Below, piece by piece: positions 52,170 to 62,167 of a stretch of DNA of 64,000 bases. The stretch is from assembly GCF_000756305.1 (NCBI RefSeq), contig NZ_JRFE01000006.1:139090-203089 (forward strand), written 5' to 3'. The position numbers and the translations under genes are program-made. Numbering within the stretch: position 1 is the first letter of the stretch; each line of letters starts with the position of its first letter. The notes below the pieces were generated by a model. That model did not search any database. It saw only the letters and a program-made list of their open reading frames with translations, and was not told the DNA's origin. The DNA comes from Myxosarcina sp. GI1. Lineage in GTDB: Bacteria; Cyanobacteriota; Cyanobacteriia; Cyanobacteriales; Xenococcaceae.

Positions 52170-54209
52170 ATGTTAAAATCTTTTTATTTATTATTAACAG
52201 AGCAATATATACCTCACGGACATTGTTATTTATGGCAAAAGTCATTAGTTTTGCTGCATAGCATATCAGATGGTTTGACGGCGATCGCTTATTTTTCGAT
52301 CGCGAGTTTTATCATATATCTTTTAAACAAAAGGAAAGATACACCGTTTAAAAATGCCTTTGTTTTGCTTGGGGCTTTAATAGTAGCTTGTGGAGTCTGC
52401 CATTTAATAGATATTATAACTTTATGGTATCCATTTTATTGGTTTGCTGGAGTAACCAAAGCGATTACGTCGGGAATTGCTTTGTACACTACATTTTACT
52501 TATTTTCCATCATTCCTAAAGCTTTAACTTTACCTTCTTTAGAACAGTTAGAAAACTTGAATCAACAGCTAAGAGAGCGAATTACAGAATGCGAAGCAGC
52601 AGAGATAGAAATACGGCAACTTAACTCGGAGTTAAAACGCCGAGTTAAACAAAGAACGACAACTTTAAATATACTCAATCGAGCTAATGAAGATTTACAA
52701 AAAAGTACGAAATTTAATGAAAAAATTACCAATTTAACTCCTAACTTGCTTTACATTTTCGATTTAGAAAGCAACCACTATATATATAGTAATCGTTTTA
52801 TAGAAAAATTTCTTAGCTATGCTTCGAGCAAAAATCAAAATTTGGATCGTAGCTTATTAATTAAAGTTTTGCATCATTCAGATACTGAATTAATCGAACA
52901 GCATCATGAAAAGCTCATGAATCTTGAGAACGATGATTGTCTGGAAATTGAATATCGTATTAAAGATAAACAGGGAGTTTGGCATTGGCTACATAGTAAA
53001 GATACTATTTTTGAACGTCAAGCCGACGGTACACCCAAACAAATTTTAGGGTTAATTCAAGATGTTACTAAAATCAAAAAAAATCAACTAGAGTTAGAAG
53101 CTTTAAATATACAGTTAAAACAAAAAATACAAGCTTTAAAATCGAGTAATCTAGAGCGAATTAAACTGGCAAAAGTTAACGAATTTTTATTAGCCTGTTC
53201 CACGTTAAACGAGGTCAAAAAAGCACTGGCAGATTTACTAAAACCTTTGTTTCCCAACATCAACGGTGCAGTATATTTAGTCAACAACAGTAAAACAATA
53301 GTTGAAGCGATCGCCACCTGGGGTACGATCGATAGCGAGCTTAACTTTTCTACTCAAGAATGTTGGGGACTGCGACGCAGCGATACTCATCAATGCGAAA
53401 CACAATTTCCTGGTATTTGCTGCAATCACGTTCGTATAGACGCTCGTAGTTGTCGTTACTCGATGTGTATACCAATGATGGCACAGGGAGAAACTTTAGG
53501 ATTACTCTATCTAGATTGGAATAACTCGGATAATCTTACCAGAGCGTCTTTAGGCGATCGAGAAACTCGGTCATTTAGCGATCGCGATAGTAAAGTAGCT
53601 GTAACAATTCCGCCAGATGAAAGTATCTCCTTAATTCAAGAGCTTGGCGAAACCGTCGCACCAAATATTGCCATGTCTCTAGCAAATATAAAATTACAGG
53701 AAACCCTAAGATATCAAAGCTTTCGCGATCCTCTGACGGGGTTGTACAATCGTCGCTATTTAGAAGAATCTCTAACCAAAGAAATCGAACGCGCCCAGCG
53801 CAAGCAACATTATATTGGCATTATGATTCTCGATGTCGACTATTTTAAACGCTTTAACGATACTTACGGACATGATGCTGGAGATCTGGTATTACGTGCG
53901 GTTAGCCAGTATCTTCGCGAACAAACCCGTCAGTACGACCTTGCCTGTCGCTATGGAGGCGAAGAGTTGGTGACAATTATGCCAGAAGCTTCACTGGAAA
54001 ATACCATTGTTCGCGCCGAAGGAATACGAGAAGGAATCAAAAATTTGGAACTAATTTATGAAGGAAAACATCTGGAAAAAGTGACTGTTTCCATTGGTAT
54101 TAGCTGTTTTCCCGATGATGGTATTGAGTCTCACGCTCTCTTGAGGGCTGCCGATAAAGCCATGTATCAAGCAAAACAACAAGGGCGCGATCGGGTAGCT
54201 CGCTGTTAG
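52170..54209 (+). CDS. Ethylene-receptor-type sensor with PAS, GAF and active GGDEF: diguanylate cyclase
   Basis: A 679-residue membrane sensor. Three N-terminal helices match the ethylene-binding domain of ETR1 and SynEtr1: Asp34, Tyr41, Ile44, Ile71, Cys74 and His78 have the spacing of ETR1 Asp25, Tyr32, Ile35, Ile62, Cys65 and His69, where Cys and His bind Cu(I). ETR1 Pro36 is Ala45 here. A coiled coil (about 120-175), a PAS/PAC domain (about 180-310), a GAF domain (about 330-510, CWGLRRSDTHQC, YSMCIPMMAQGETLG) and a GGDEF domain (about 515-675) with an active-type GGEEL follow. An RxxD-like inhibitory site is not obvious. Output is likely cyclic di-GMP, sensing copper-bound ethylene or a related ligand. 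The start follows a weak ribosome site. Confidence 0.88.
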   Translation: MLKSFYLLLTEQYIPHGHCYLWQKSLVLLHSISDGLTAIAYFSIASFIIYLLNKRKDTPFKNAFVLLGALIVACGVCHLIDIITLWYPFYWFAGVTKAITSGIALYTTFYLFSIIPKALTLPSLEQLENLNQQLRERITECEAAEIEIRQLNSELKRRVKQRTTTLNILNRANEDLQKSTKFNEKITNLTPNLLYIFDLESNHYIYSNRFIEKFLSYASSKNQNLDRSLLIKVLHHSDTELIEQHHEKLMNLENDDCLEIEYRIKDKQGVWHWLHSKDTIFERQADGTPKQILGLIQDVTKIKKNQLELEALNIQLKQKIQALKSSNLERIKLAKVNEFLLACSTLNEVKKALADLLKPLFPNINGAVYLVNNSKTIVEAIATWGTIDSELNFSTQECWGLRRSDTHQCETQFPGICCNHVRIDARSCRYSMCIPMMAQGETLGLLYLDWNNSDNLTRASLGDRETRSFSDRDSKVAVTIPPDESISLIQELGETVAPNIAMSLANIKLQETLRYQSFRDPLTGLYNRRYLEESLTKEIERAQRKQHYIGIMILDVDYFKRFNDTYGHDAGDLVLRAVSQYLREQTRQYDLACRYGGEELVTIMPEASLENTIVRAEGIREGIKNLELIYEGKHLEKVTVSIGISCFPDDGIESHALLRAADKAMYQAKQQGRDRVARC

Positions 54210-54230
54210 CATTCTGTTTGGCAACAGTAG

Positions 54231-56870
54231 CTATTGCCAGTTGCCAACCAGGACAAATGGTGCCCAATAGTAAGGATGAACGGCTGTCTGTCCTTCCAAC
54301 AGGGGGTTAGATTGTAAAGTTTTTAATAGTCTAAGTTGAGCGTTCCTTAAAGCTTCGGCTTTTTTTACTTCAGGTTGCTTGAACTCTTGATAAAACTGTC
54401 CCATCAACTGAGCCGTAGAAGAATCTTCTACAGACCACAAGGTAGCTATAGTACTACGAGTACCAGAACGAACCGTTACTCCTGCTAGTCCTAAAATTGC
54501 TCTTTCATCACCAGTAGCAGTTTCACAGGCACTAAGCACTACTAATTCTGGATTGCCAGCATCTAATAGGGAACTGAGGCGATCGACTCCTATAATATCA
54601 CTGTCTCCCGTGACGATAAAAGTACGATTGGGATCGGAGCTAAACAAACCGTGTGTTGCCAGGTGAATGACGGGAAAATTGGATTGGAGTCGGTTTTGAA
54701 TTGTAGTTAAGGTAAATTCTTCATTGAGTAGTTGTTGAGAAGCAGGAAAAGCCTCGGCAATTTGGTTTAATTCTTGAGGAACATTTATTAGGGGAGGGAA
54801 GACTTCTCCTTGTACTTCTATTTGCTGACTTACTCCTGCCGCTAAAACTTTTAATTGTTGTCTGGGTGTGTCTTGAGATTCAAGTAATTCCAGGCTAGGA
54901 ACTAGAGCAATGCTATATTTTTCCAATAGATATTGCTGTCCATCATAGAGGGCTGCTAATGGGACTTGCTGTAGTTTGCCGTTAAGAACAAATACCAAAG
55001 TTTCAATTTGGTTTGCCTCTAACTCTGTTGCCAGTGGTTCGATTAACCAGCTATGAATGCGCTCGAAAATAGGCATTAGCTTTTGCCTATTTGTTTCTAT
55101 TTCGGAAAAATTTAAGGGAATAGTTCTGACAATATTAATTGCCGAATCATCGACGCTTTCGTTGTAAAGATTATCGTACAGTTCGTCTAGAGTTGCATTG
55201 ACCTGCGGTTCGTCAACTGGTATTACCACCTGCTGTAGGGGTTTGTTGGGTATGGAAAAAATAATTGCCAAACGGTCGGGTAAGGCAATGGGATAAATCA
55301 CTGCGGCTTGAGGATCGAGGTCGTCAATTTGTACGGCAACATTGGCGACTTCCGAACAGGGGTCTTGGAAAAAGTTGTCTAGTTCTGCTAGCTGAAGCGA
55401 TTCGACGACTCTACGAGCCAGCTCTAAATTTTGAGGCTGTTTTGGCTCGAATTCTTCTCTAACCGCATCTAAGTTAAAAATACTCAAAGCTTCTAGCTCT
55501 TCTGAAGTCAAATCGGTACTAAGTAGCAAATCGACTAGTTGTAAGTAAACGGGGCGTACTTCCTGCCTAAAATCAAACTGTACTAAGCGATCGTTAGCAT
55601 TGAGATCGGTTCTTAGAGACTGAAGAGTATTAAAAGCAGCAGCATAAGCGGCGAGGGCTTCACGGTTTTGTCCCTGTTGTTTGAGTAGGCTACCAAGCTG
55701 AGATTGCCAGAGGTAAGTAGCTTCTGGAGCGTCACCGTTGAGATTGCGTTCTTGAGCCAAAACCAAAGCCCGTCGTGTTGTCGAAATCGCGGCTGGTAGT
55801 TGTCCCTGAAGGGAGTAATATTTACCGAGATATCCTAAAGCATAAGACTGGTTTTGCCGATCCTCAAGAGAGCGAGCCTGTTCTAAAGTAGTTGTCAATA
55901 GAGACTCAGTTCGGTTGAGTTGTTGAAGCCGCAAAAGATTTTGAGCATAGTTAATTCGAGCAAACAGAGCCTGTCGGCTGGGAGTGAGAATATTTAAGCT
56001 AGATTCGATTTCCGTCTGTAGCTTGGCTATTTGTTGTTGCTGTAGCTCTTCTAGCCGAGCTATAAAACTCTTGGTTCTTTCTAATTGCTGAGTCATACCC
56101 ATACGTGCTTGAGTAGACATACGACGTTGGGCTTGCTGTTGCCACCAGGTTCTAGTATCTAGAATCAGATTGAGTTGATTGAGTTGTGACTGTAGCTGGG
56201 TCAAAGGAACGGAACTTTTAGCAGCGGTTCTATAAGTATCAATAGCAGCCCGATTGGGTGCGAGAGCAGATTCTAAAGATTGACGTTCGATAATTTCCGT
56301 TACTTCTTCATATTCCCAGCGATCGCGTACTCGATCGCCCATAGCTCGTTCGACATTACCCAAACTAAGTAAAGTCGTCCCCATTTCGGATGTATTTTGA
56401 GTTGCTTTTAAACTCAAATTCAGCATCGATCGTGCCTGTTCTAACATTCCCTGACGGCGAGAAATATCGCCCAAACTGCGCCAGCCAATAGCGCGATCGA
56501 GCGTCAGCGTATTTTCTTGTTTGGCAGAGGCTACTAGATCTTCTAATACTTCGCTATTGCAGTCGCGGCGATCGTCGCTTAGTGCCAGAATTAGAGTTCG
56601 ACAGGCTTTGGGGTACAATCCCAAATCTCGTAGTGCTTGAGCTTGATTGATTAAGCTTCTGCTTACGTTATCGGCATCGTCTGCTTCTTGATAGGCATCG
56701 GCTGCCTGTTGCCACAACTCTGCCGCTGCTGTTAGGTTGCCACGCTGATATTGCTGTTGTCCTGCTAGAGCCAGATCTAACGCCTCGGTCGCCTGCAAGC
56801 GAGCGGGAAAAAAAGCTAAAACCAAGCCCAACCCTACCAAACAAATAAAGGTTAATATACGACGACTCAT
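54231..56870 (-). CDS. CHAT-domain caspase-like protein with TPR repeats, in the two-partner-secretion operon
   Basis: An 879-residue exported protein, paralogous to 46260-48872. A signal peptide (FICLVGLGLVLAFFPARLQA) is followed by TPR repeats to about residue 450 and a C-terminal CHAT domain with His in VIHLATHGLFSSD and Cys in VVLSACETATGDER, then RSGTRSTIATLWSV. The gene follows tpsB by 15 bases in the same direction, so it is the third gene of the tpsA-tpsB-CHAT operon. It could cleave or mature the secreted TpsA protein, but this is not proven. Confidence 0.88.
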   Translation of the reverse strand: MSRRILTFICLVGLGLVLAFFPARLQATEALDLALAGQQQYQRGNLTAAAELWQQAADAYQEADDADNVSRSLINQAQALRDLGLYPKACRTLILALSDDRRDCNSEVLEDLVASAKQENTLTLDRAIGWRSLGDISRRQGMLEQARSMLNLSLKATQNTSEMGTTLLSLGNVERAMGDRVRDRWEYEEVTEIIERQSLESALAPNRAAIDTYRTAAKSSVPLTQLQSQLNQLNLILDTRTWWQQQAQRRMSTQARMGMTQQLERTKSFIARLEELQQQQIAKLQTEIESSLNILTPSRQALFARINYAQNLLRLQQLNRTESLLTTTLEQARSLEDRQNQSYALGYLGKYYSLQGQLPAAISTTRRALVLAQERNLNGDAPEATYLWQSQLGSLLKQQGQNREALAAYAAAFNTLQSLRTDLNANDRLVQFDFRQEVRPVYLQLVDLLLSTDLTSEELEALSIFNLDAVREEFEPKQPQNLELARRVVESLQLAELDNFFQDPCSEVANVAVQIDDLDPQAAVIYPIALPDRLAIIFSIPNKPLQQVVIPVDEPQVNATLDELYDNLYNESVDDSAINIVRTIPLNFSEIETNRQKLMPIFERIHSWLIEPLATELEANQIETLVFVLNGKLQQVPLAALYDGQQYLLEKYSIALVPSLELLESQDTPRQQLKVLAAGVSQQIEVQGEVFPPLINVPQELNQIAEAFPASQQLLNEEFTLTTIQNRLQSNFPVIHLATHGLFSSDPNRTFIVTGDSDIIGVDRLSSLLDAGNPELVVLSACETATGDERAILGLAGVTVRSGTRSTIATLWSVEDSSTAQLMGQFYQEFKQPEVKKAEALRNAQLRLLKTLQSNPLLEGQTAVHPYYWAPFVLVGNWQ

Positions 56871-56885
56871 TTTATAAATTTATAA

Positions 56886-58631
56886 CTATTGAATGTTGTA
56901 CCGAAGTTGAAAGTAAACTCCATTTTCTTGCCAGGTGCGATCGTCAGAATCGGTATTTATTAGAGGAATGCCAAAATCTACACGTGCTTCTAATCGCTCT
57001 GGCAATTCCCAAAGCACTCCCACCCCCGTACCGATTAAAGTATTAAAGTCAGTTGCTTCATCGTCAGCATTCCAACCAGTACCCCAGTCAACAAAAGGAG
57101 TAAGCTGCACTGTACCCCAACGTTCGCTACTGGCAATGGGCAATCGTACTTCTGCCGAAGCAAACCAGCCACTGTCGGTTAATAAGTCGTCCTGGCGATA
57201 ACCCCTTACGGAAGCTCCCCCTCCCAAACTAAACTGCTCGACTGTCAGTAATGGATCTGCTGCTAGTTGTAAATCGGAGCGTAACAATAAGGTTGGAGGT
57301 ATTCGATTATCAAAGGTAGTTCTGCCCAACAACCGCAAATAAAGCAACTGTCCTCGCCAGGCAAAAAACTGACCATCTGGCTCTACGTCGTTAATAGTGG
57401 CATCAAAAGCGTCGATACCGAGGTTCAACTGCGATCGCGCGGAAATTACCGAAACGCGATCGCGACGCAGCCATTCTTGTGCCAAACGCAGGGCAGAAAT
57501 TCTAGTTTCCCCGTCTTCGCTAGCTCCTGGAGACAGCGGATAATCGACATCAACAATTGAAGTATCGCTTTCTCGTCTAGAAGCAATTAACTCTAAAGCT
57601 ACTTCCTGATTGGCTTGAGGAGTAGCTCTTTGAATTACTGGTTGTCGCCAGGATAGAGCAAAATCCCGCGAATCGATTTCAATATCTAAATCTTCAAAGG
57701 GAGGTTCGATAATCTCATTGTCGGCAATTCTAAAATCAAAACTTACAGTTCCATTTTGGGCATTGACTGGCAAAGTATAGCCTCCTTCAAAGCTATCGCT
57801 ACCATCGGTATTGCTATAGGCAAAGTTTATACCGTCGCCAATACCGAAAAGATTATTTTCAATAACTTCGATGCGACGTTCAAAAGTTCCGATAACTGGG
57901 TTGCGGCTATTATTAATGCTTGGTTGCAGAAAAAAAGTATCGGCTTCAGTTACCGAAACCGTCAGCGAATTGGTACCTGGTCTGATACCTGCGGCAAGTT
58001 CGGCATCTAAACTGGCGATTAAGGGATTAAATTGCAGTAGCTGAAGAGCTTCCTGTAGTTTGTCAATATTGAGCGGAGCGGCAATAGCTCGTTCGAGACG
58101 AGCGCGGACATAGTCGGGATTGAGTCTACCCTCGGCGATGTCGATCTCCACATTACTCACGCTCCCCTCTACGATTTGAATTTGAACCGTATCCGACTCT
58201 AAGTTTTGTGCCGGAATATAGGCTCCCGAAGTAATGTATCCTTGCTGGATGTAGAGTTCGCTAATTTTATCGGCAGCTTGAAGTAAGCGGGCAAAGGAAA
58301 TAGGTTTACCGCGAAATTTGGCAACCGCCTCTGCTAGTTCGGCATCGCTAAAAACGGTGCTACCGACGAACTCAAATTTTCTCACCACAATCGTGCCTGG
58401 AATATCAACTGCTGATTCGGGGGAAGGAGGAGCGAGGGGAGAATTGAAATCGAATTGTTTTGGCGGCGATTGTCGCGGAGTGGTAGGCTGGGGAAGTTCG
58501 GGAGGTTCGGGGGCTTGCGCTCTCACTTGAGGAACAACAATAAAAATAGTAGCTAAGAATGAAAAATAGCTACACGCCTTCAGATACTTGCTACTGACCT
58601 TTAAATCCTTCAACATCCAATTAACGAACAT
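56886..58631 (-). CDS. Two-partner secretion outer-membrane transporter TpsB (ShlB/FhaC/HecB)
   Basis: A 581-residue Omp85-superfamily pore that exports the partner TpsA. After a signal peptide (YFSFLATIFIVVPQVRAQ) and a Pro-rich linker come two POTRA domains (about 75-235), the first with FEFVGSTVFSDAEL. The rest is a 16-strand barrel with the loop-6 motif SVRGYRQDDL and a final strand ending YFQLRYNIQ. Length is standard. The start overlaps the tpsA stop by 11 bases. Confidence 0.92.
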   Translation of the reverse strand: MFVNWMLKDLKVSSKYLKACSYFSFLATIFIVVPQVRAQAPEPPELPQPTTPRQSPPKQFDFNSPLAPPSPESAVDIPGTIVVRKFEFVGSTVFSDAELAEAVAKFRGKPISFARLLQAADKISELYIQQGYITSGAYIPAQNLESDTVQIQIVEGSVSNVEIDIAEGRLNPDYVRARLERAIAAPLNIDKLQEALQLLQFNPLIASLDAELAAGIRPGTNSLTVSVTEADTFFLQPSINNSRNPVIGTFERRIEVIENNLFGIGDGINFAYSNTDGSDSFEGGYTLPVNAQNGTVSFDFRIADNEIIEPPFEDLDIEIDSRDFALSWRQPVIQRATPQANQEVALELIASRRESDTSIVDVDYPLSPGASEDGETRISALRLAQEWLRRDRVSVISARSQLNLGIDAFDATINDVEPDGQFFAWRGQLLYLRLLGRTTFDNRIPPTLLLRSDLQLAADPLLTVEQFSLGGGASVRGYRQDDLLTDSGWFASAEVRLPIASSERWGTVQLTPFVDWGTGWNADDEATDFNTLIGTGVGVLWELPERLEARVDFGIPLINTDSDDRTWQENGVYFQLRYNIQ

Positions 58632-61509
58632 GACAGTCAGGAGAATTTAAAGGTGAACTATTAACGGTATCGGGCGATTGGGCAGCAAGAACGACTACAC
58701 CGTCGGGGTTAACATACCAGTCTCTAGCCGCAGGTGGTAACTGAGAAGTATTGGTTTTCTCATCGGTATCATCTGCATTACTAGCCTCAGAATCATCGGG
58801 AGTAAAAGCGATCGCCGATTCGCCGCTCAAAGGTTCGCTCGGTCTGGGTGGTAAGCCACCGCGACCCGTAATAGTTAGCTCGCTGCTGCGAGCGTCGCGC
58901 TCTGAAGAACAGGCTAATGCTACCGCTTCTTCTGCTTGGGCTGGCTGCTCGGGTAAATTAATAGTTTCTAGATTGGGTTCTGGTTCTAAGACGCTAAAGG
59001 TAATAATACCGTCTACTCCCCCTGGTGAGGCACTAGCATCAACCACGCAACTAGGGCAAATAAACAGACTTTCTGTATCGACCAAAATGTTTCCTCCATC
59101 GCCTCCTTCTGTCGCATTAGCAATCAACTCACTCCCTTCTAAAGCCACTAAATTATCTGCCTGAATAGTAATGTTGCCACCATTGCCAGAGCCTCCAGCA
59201 GAAGCTGTAGTGGTACTTTGCCTGCGCCAAAAAACATTGTCTGCTTCGAGAAAAATATTGCCTCCTACTCCAGTTTCGGTTGCGGCAGTAATCTCGCTTT
59301 GATTATCGATAACAATTTCATTGGCAACAATGCTCAATTCACCAGTACCTCCTTCACCTATGCTTTGAACGTCAATACTCGCGCCATCGCGAATGGTTAA
59401 ATCGGGTGTAGTAATGTTTATCGCCCCAGCCGCTCCAGTAGCATCTAAATCGGGGAAAATAGCTCTACCCGATGCCGCAAATAGTCCTCCCCTTCTTGTA
59501 GTGCCGATGTTAAGAGTTCCACCTACATCGATAAATTCACTAGCGTTAATGGTTAAATCTCCGCCATTTCCACTGCCTAAAGTAGCAGTGGTAATATCAC
59601 CGCCGTCTCTAACGGTTAGCCGCTCGGTCGTAATATTTATATTACCTGCATCGGAGTCGCTGAAGGTAGAAGAACCAATACCGCTAGAAAATTTAGTGTT
59701 ATAGGGAATGCCGCTTATATCAATCTCATTTGCCTCAATATTTATGTTTCCCCCAGTGCCTCCAGTATTGATAACTGACTCATCTAACAGTACCAGTCCA
59801 CTATTGTTGGTAACAAATGCGTCATTAATATTTAAGCGGTCGGTAACGATCTCAATATTCCCTGCCGCTCCCGACCCGACGCTAGAATTAGCATAAATAC
59901 CAGTTAGTAATGCAGCACCTTCTGGGCTATTCTGCAAAGTAACTGTTTGGGAAGCGTCGATCTTTATATCTCCAGCCGCAGCAGCTCCCAGAGTAATATC
60001 GAGCAAAACCGCTCCATCTCTTATATCTAAACTTGCCGTATCGATATCGATATCGCCTGCGGTGTTTCCTGCTACGCTGTCCTGTACGGCTCCAGCTTGC
60101 AGTGCAGAGCTAACTAGTTCGATATTATTGGCACTGATATTAATATCTCCTCCTTTGCCTGTAGTAAAGGTAGGACTGTGAATTATCGAGCCATTATCCA
60201 GACGCAGAGAACCAGTATTGATGTTGACATTACCCGAAGTACCAGTCTCTACCGAACCAATAAATAAACCAGTACCGCGATCGCTTGGCTGAAAGGTTTT
60301 TTCCAGCACTGCTACCTGAAAATTTTGGATTAGATCTCCTATTCCAGTACCATTTATGGTAACTGCATCGCTAGCAATATTGAGATCTCCTCCCGCACCC
60401 GCACCATAGGCGGTAGTAGAAATAAAGGCGCGATCGCTAATACTTAAATTAGAAGTAGCGATATTAATATTTCCCCCATTGCCCCCTGCCAAGGATTCGT
60501 TGACAATATTGCTGCCGTTTTGGCTACTATTGAAACCCTGGAGCATTAGCGATTCTGAGGCACCGACATCGATGGCACCTGCTGCTGTCTCTGCCGTATT
60601 TTGAATCAATAATGACGAACCATCCGTTAGAGATACCTGACTACCTCGTACTTGAATTGAACCGCCCGAATTCGATCCCGTACTGCTGGCATCTGCCAGA
60701 GCTTGCGATCGCAGTTGTAAATCGGCAAAGGCAGCAACATTTTCATAACTCAAGTTCCAGCCCATTGCTCCAGGATCGAGGTTTACGGTTCCTTGAGCCA
60801 CACTGCCTAGTTCGATGTCTCCTCCCCTGGCGGTAACGGTGCCACCGTCAAAGATCAATCCCTTGCCTACTAAAGCCAGAGTTCGCTCCGACTGCACCTG
60901 CAACCCAGGATTTTCCAATATGTCTAAAGGTGAAGCTAAATCAGTTTCTGTTATCTGGTTGCCAATTCCTTCAACTCCAATCGCTCCAGAGCTTTGCCCC
61001 ATTTGCAATCCTAAAGGCACACTTACCGTCAAGAGCGTATTTTGAGTATCTGTCGCGCTAAATACCGTTCCGTCTTCAAATATCAAGCTCTCGGCGGTGC
61101 TGCCTAAAAACGAGCCACCAATATCCAATCGCGCATTGGCACCAAAATTAATGCCCGCAGGATTGATCAAAATTAGATTGGCGTTACCGTTAGCTCGAAT
61201 CAAACCGTCAATTTCAGAAATTGAGCCGCCAGTCACTCTGCTAATAGCGTTTACTACATCTGTGGCGTTGTTAAAAAATGCGGTATTGTCAGTGGGGAGA
61301 GAAAATTCTTGAAAGCTGTGAAACAGGTTATCTCCTACTCTTTCGCCTCCCGTAATTTCCCAGACATCATTCGTTCGATCGACTTCTGTGGGAATAGTAC
61401 CATCAGGAGTAATTTGAGCTATGGCAGGAGTGGCGATCGCACAGGAACTTAAAACTGTTGCTATTTTTAGCTGCTGTGATTTTATGAAGCTGCACGGAAA
61501 ATAAGTCAT
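58621..61509 (-). CDS. Filamentous hemagglutinin-like exoprotein TpsA
   Basis: A 962-residue secreted protein. A signal peptide (LKIATVLSSCAIATPAIAQ) is followed by the TPS recognition domain (about 40-290) with ANLILINPAGINFGANARLDIGG, the NPxGI hallmark. The middle is a long right-handed beta-helix with repeats of the SGNVNINTGSLRLDNGSII kind (about 290-840). The C-terminal 100 residues (WYVNPDGVVVLAA) are less regular. It is exported by the adjacent TpsB and probably sits on the cell surface or in a biofilm matrix. No toxin or adhesin domain is recognised. Confidence 0.9.
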   Translation of the reverse strand: MTYFPCSFIKSQQLKIATVLSSCAIATPAIAQITPDGTIPTEVDRTNDVWEITGGERVGDNLFHSFQEFSLPTDNTAFFNNATDVVNAISRVTGGSISEIDGLIRANGNANLILINPAGINFGANARLDIGGSFLGSTAESLIFEDGTVFSATDTQNTLLTVSVPLGLQMGQSSGAIGVEGIGNQITETDLASPLDILENPGLQVQSERTLALVGKGLIFDGGTVTARGGDIELGSVAQGTVNLDPGAMGWNLSYENVAAFADLQLRSQALADASSTGSNSGGSIQVRGSQVSLTDGSSLLIQNTAETAAGAIDVGASESLMLQGFNSSQNGSNIVNESLAGGNGGNINIATSNLSISDRAFISTTAYGAGAGGDLNIASDAVTINGTGIGDLIQNFQVAVLEKTFQPSDRGTGLFIGSVETGTSGNVNINTGSLRLDNGSIIHSPTFTTGKGGDINISANNIELVSSALQAGAVQDSVAGNTAGDIDIDTASLDIRDGAVLLDITLGAAAAGDIKIDASQTVTLQNSPEGAALLTGIYANSSVGSGAAGNIEIVTDRLNINDAFVTNNSGLVLLDESVINTGGTGGNINIEANEIDISGIPYNTKFSSGIGSSTFSDSDAGNINITTERLTVRDGGDITTATLGSGNGGDLTINASEFIDVGGTLNIGTTRRGGLFAASGRAIFPDLDATGAAGAINITTPDLTIRDGASIDVQSIGEGGTGELSIVANEIVIDNQSEITAATETGVGGNIFLEADNVFWRRQSTTTASAGGSGNGGNITIQADNLVALEGSELIANATEGGDGGNILVDTESLFICPSCVVDASASPGGVDGIITFSVLEPEPNLETINLPEQPAQAEEAVALACSSERDARSSELTITGRGGLPPRPSEPLSGESAIAFTPDDSEASNADDTDEKTNTSQLPPAARDWYVNPDGVVVLAAQSPDTVNSSPLNSPDCHVR

Positions 61510-61621
61510 TACTCTATCTCTCTAATGATTGACCCACTAGATCTTTTTTGGTTGAGAATAAATCAATCGTACGACTCGTATTATCATATATTAATCGTGA
61601 CAAAAACAAAAAGTTTCCCCG

Positions 61622-62161
61622 ATGAATGATAAATATTTATCAACCGTGAGATTATTGACTGCTTCTGTAGCAGTACCCGCTATGGCGTTGATTTCTCAGC
61701 TAAGTCAGGTTAAAGTTAGTACGGCTGCCGTCCCCAATATCACCTGTGATACTACAAGCGAAACTCCTACAGTCGTAGCTAGTGTCGAAGGTTCTGAAGG
61801 CAAGCAACAGACTAAAATGTTAACTTTCTTGACAGATTACTTCCCCGACCGAGAGGCAAAGCAAAAATGCCAGGCTGCGGCTAATACCTTACAAACGCTT
61901 TATGCTGCCAATGAAATGAATTATCTGGCAAGCGATACTATTGACGGCGAGCTACCAGTGGTTTGCGCGGTACAGAGAAGAGGAGTTGGCTGCGATAGTT
62001 ACAGTGCTAAAGTTTTATTCGCTCTCGATCGCCAGGTCAACCCAGCTGTAGCTTTATATAATATGCTCGGCGAAGACCTCAAGCGTTCGGAATTACCAGA
62101 TTCTAGAACCGTTAGCCGCATTTACACCGATCTTACTCTTTTTGACTGGTTGCCGTTTTAA
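61622..62161 (+). CDS. COP23-domain exported protein
   Basis: A 179-residue protein with a signal peptide (LTASVAVPAMALISQLSQV) and the COP23 fold: ITCDTTSETPTVVAS, FFTDYFPDR-like LTDYFPDREAKQKCQAAA, and VVCAVQRRGVGCDSYSAKVLF. COP23 is a cyanobacterial secreted family named after a circadian oscillating polypeptide. Four cysteines probably form two disulfides. It is divergent from tpsA with a 112-base gap, so they may share regulation. Confidence 0.85.
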   Translation: MNDKYLSTVRLLTASVAVPAMALISQLSQVKVSTAAVPNITCDTTSETPTVVASVEGSEGKQQTKMLTFLTDYFPDREAKQKCQAAANTLQTLYAANEMNYLASDTIDGELPVVCAVQRRGVGCDSYSAKVLFALDRQVNPAVALYNMLGEDLKRSELPDSRTVSRIYTDLTLFDWLPF

Positions 62162-62167
62162 GCTAGT

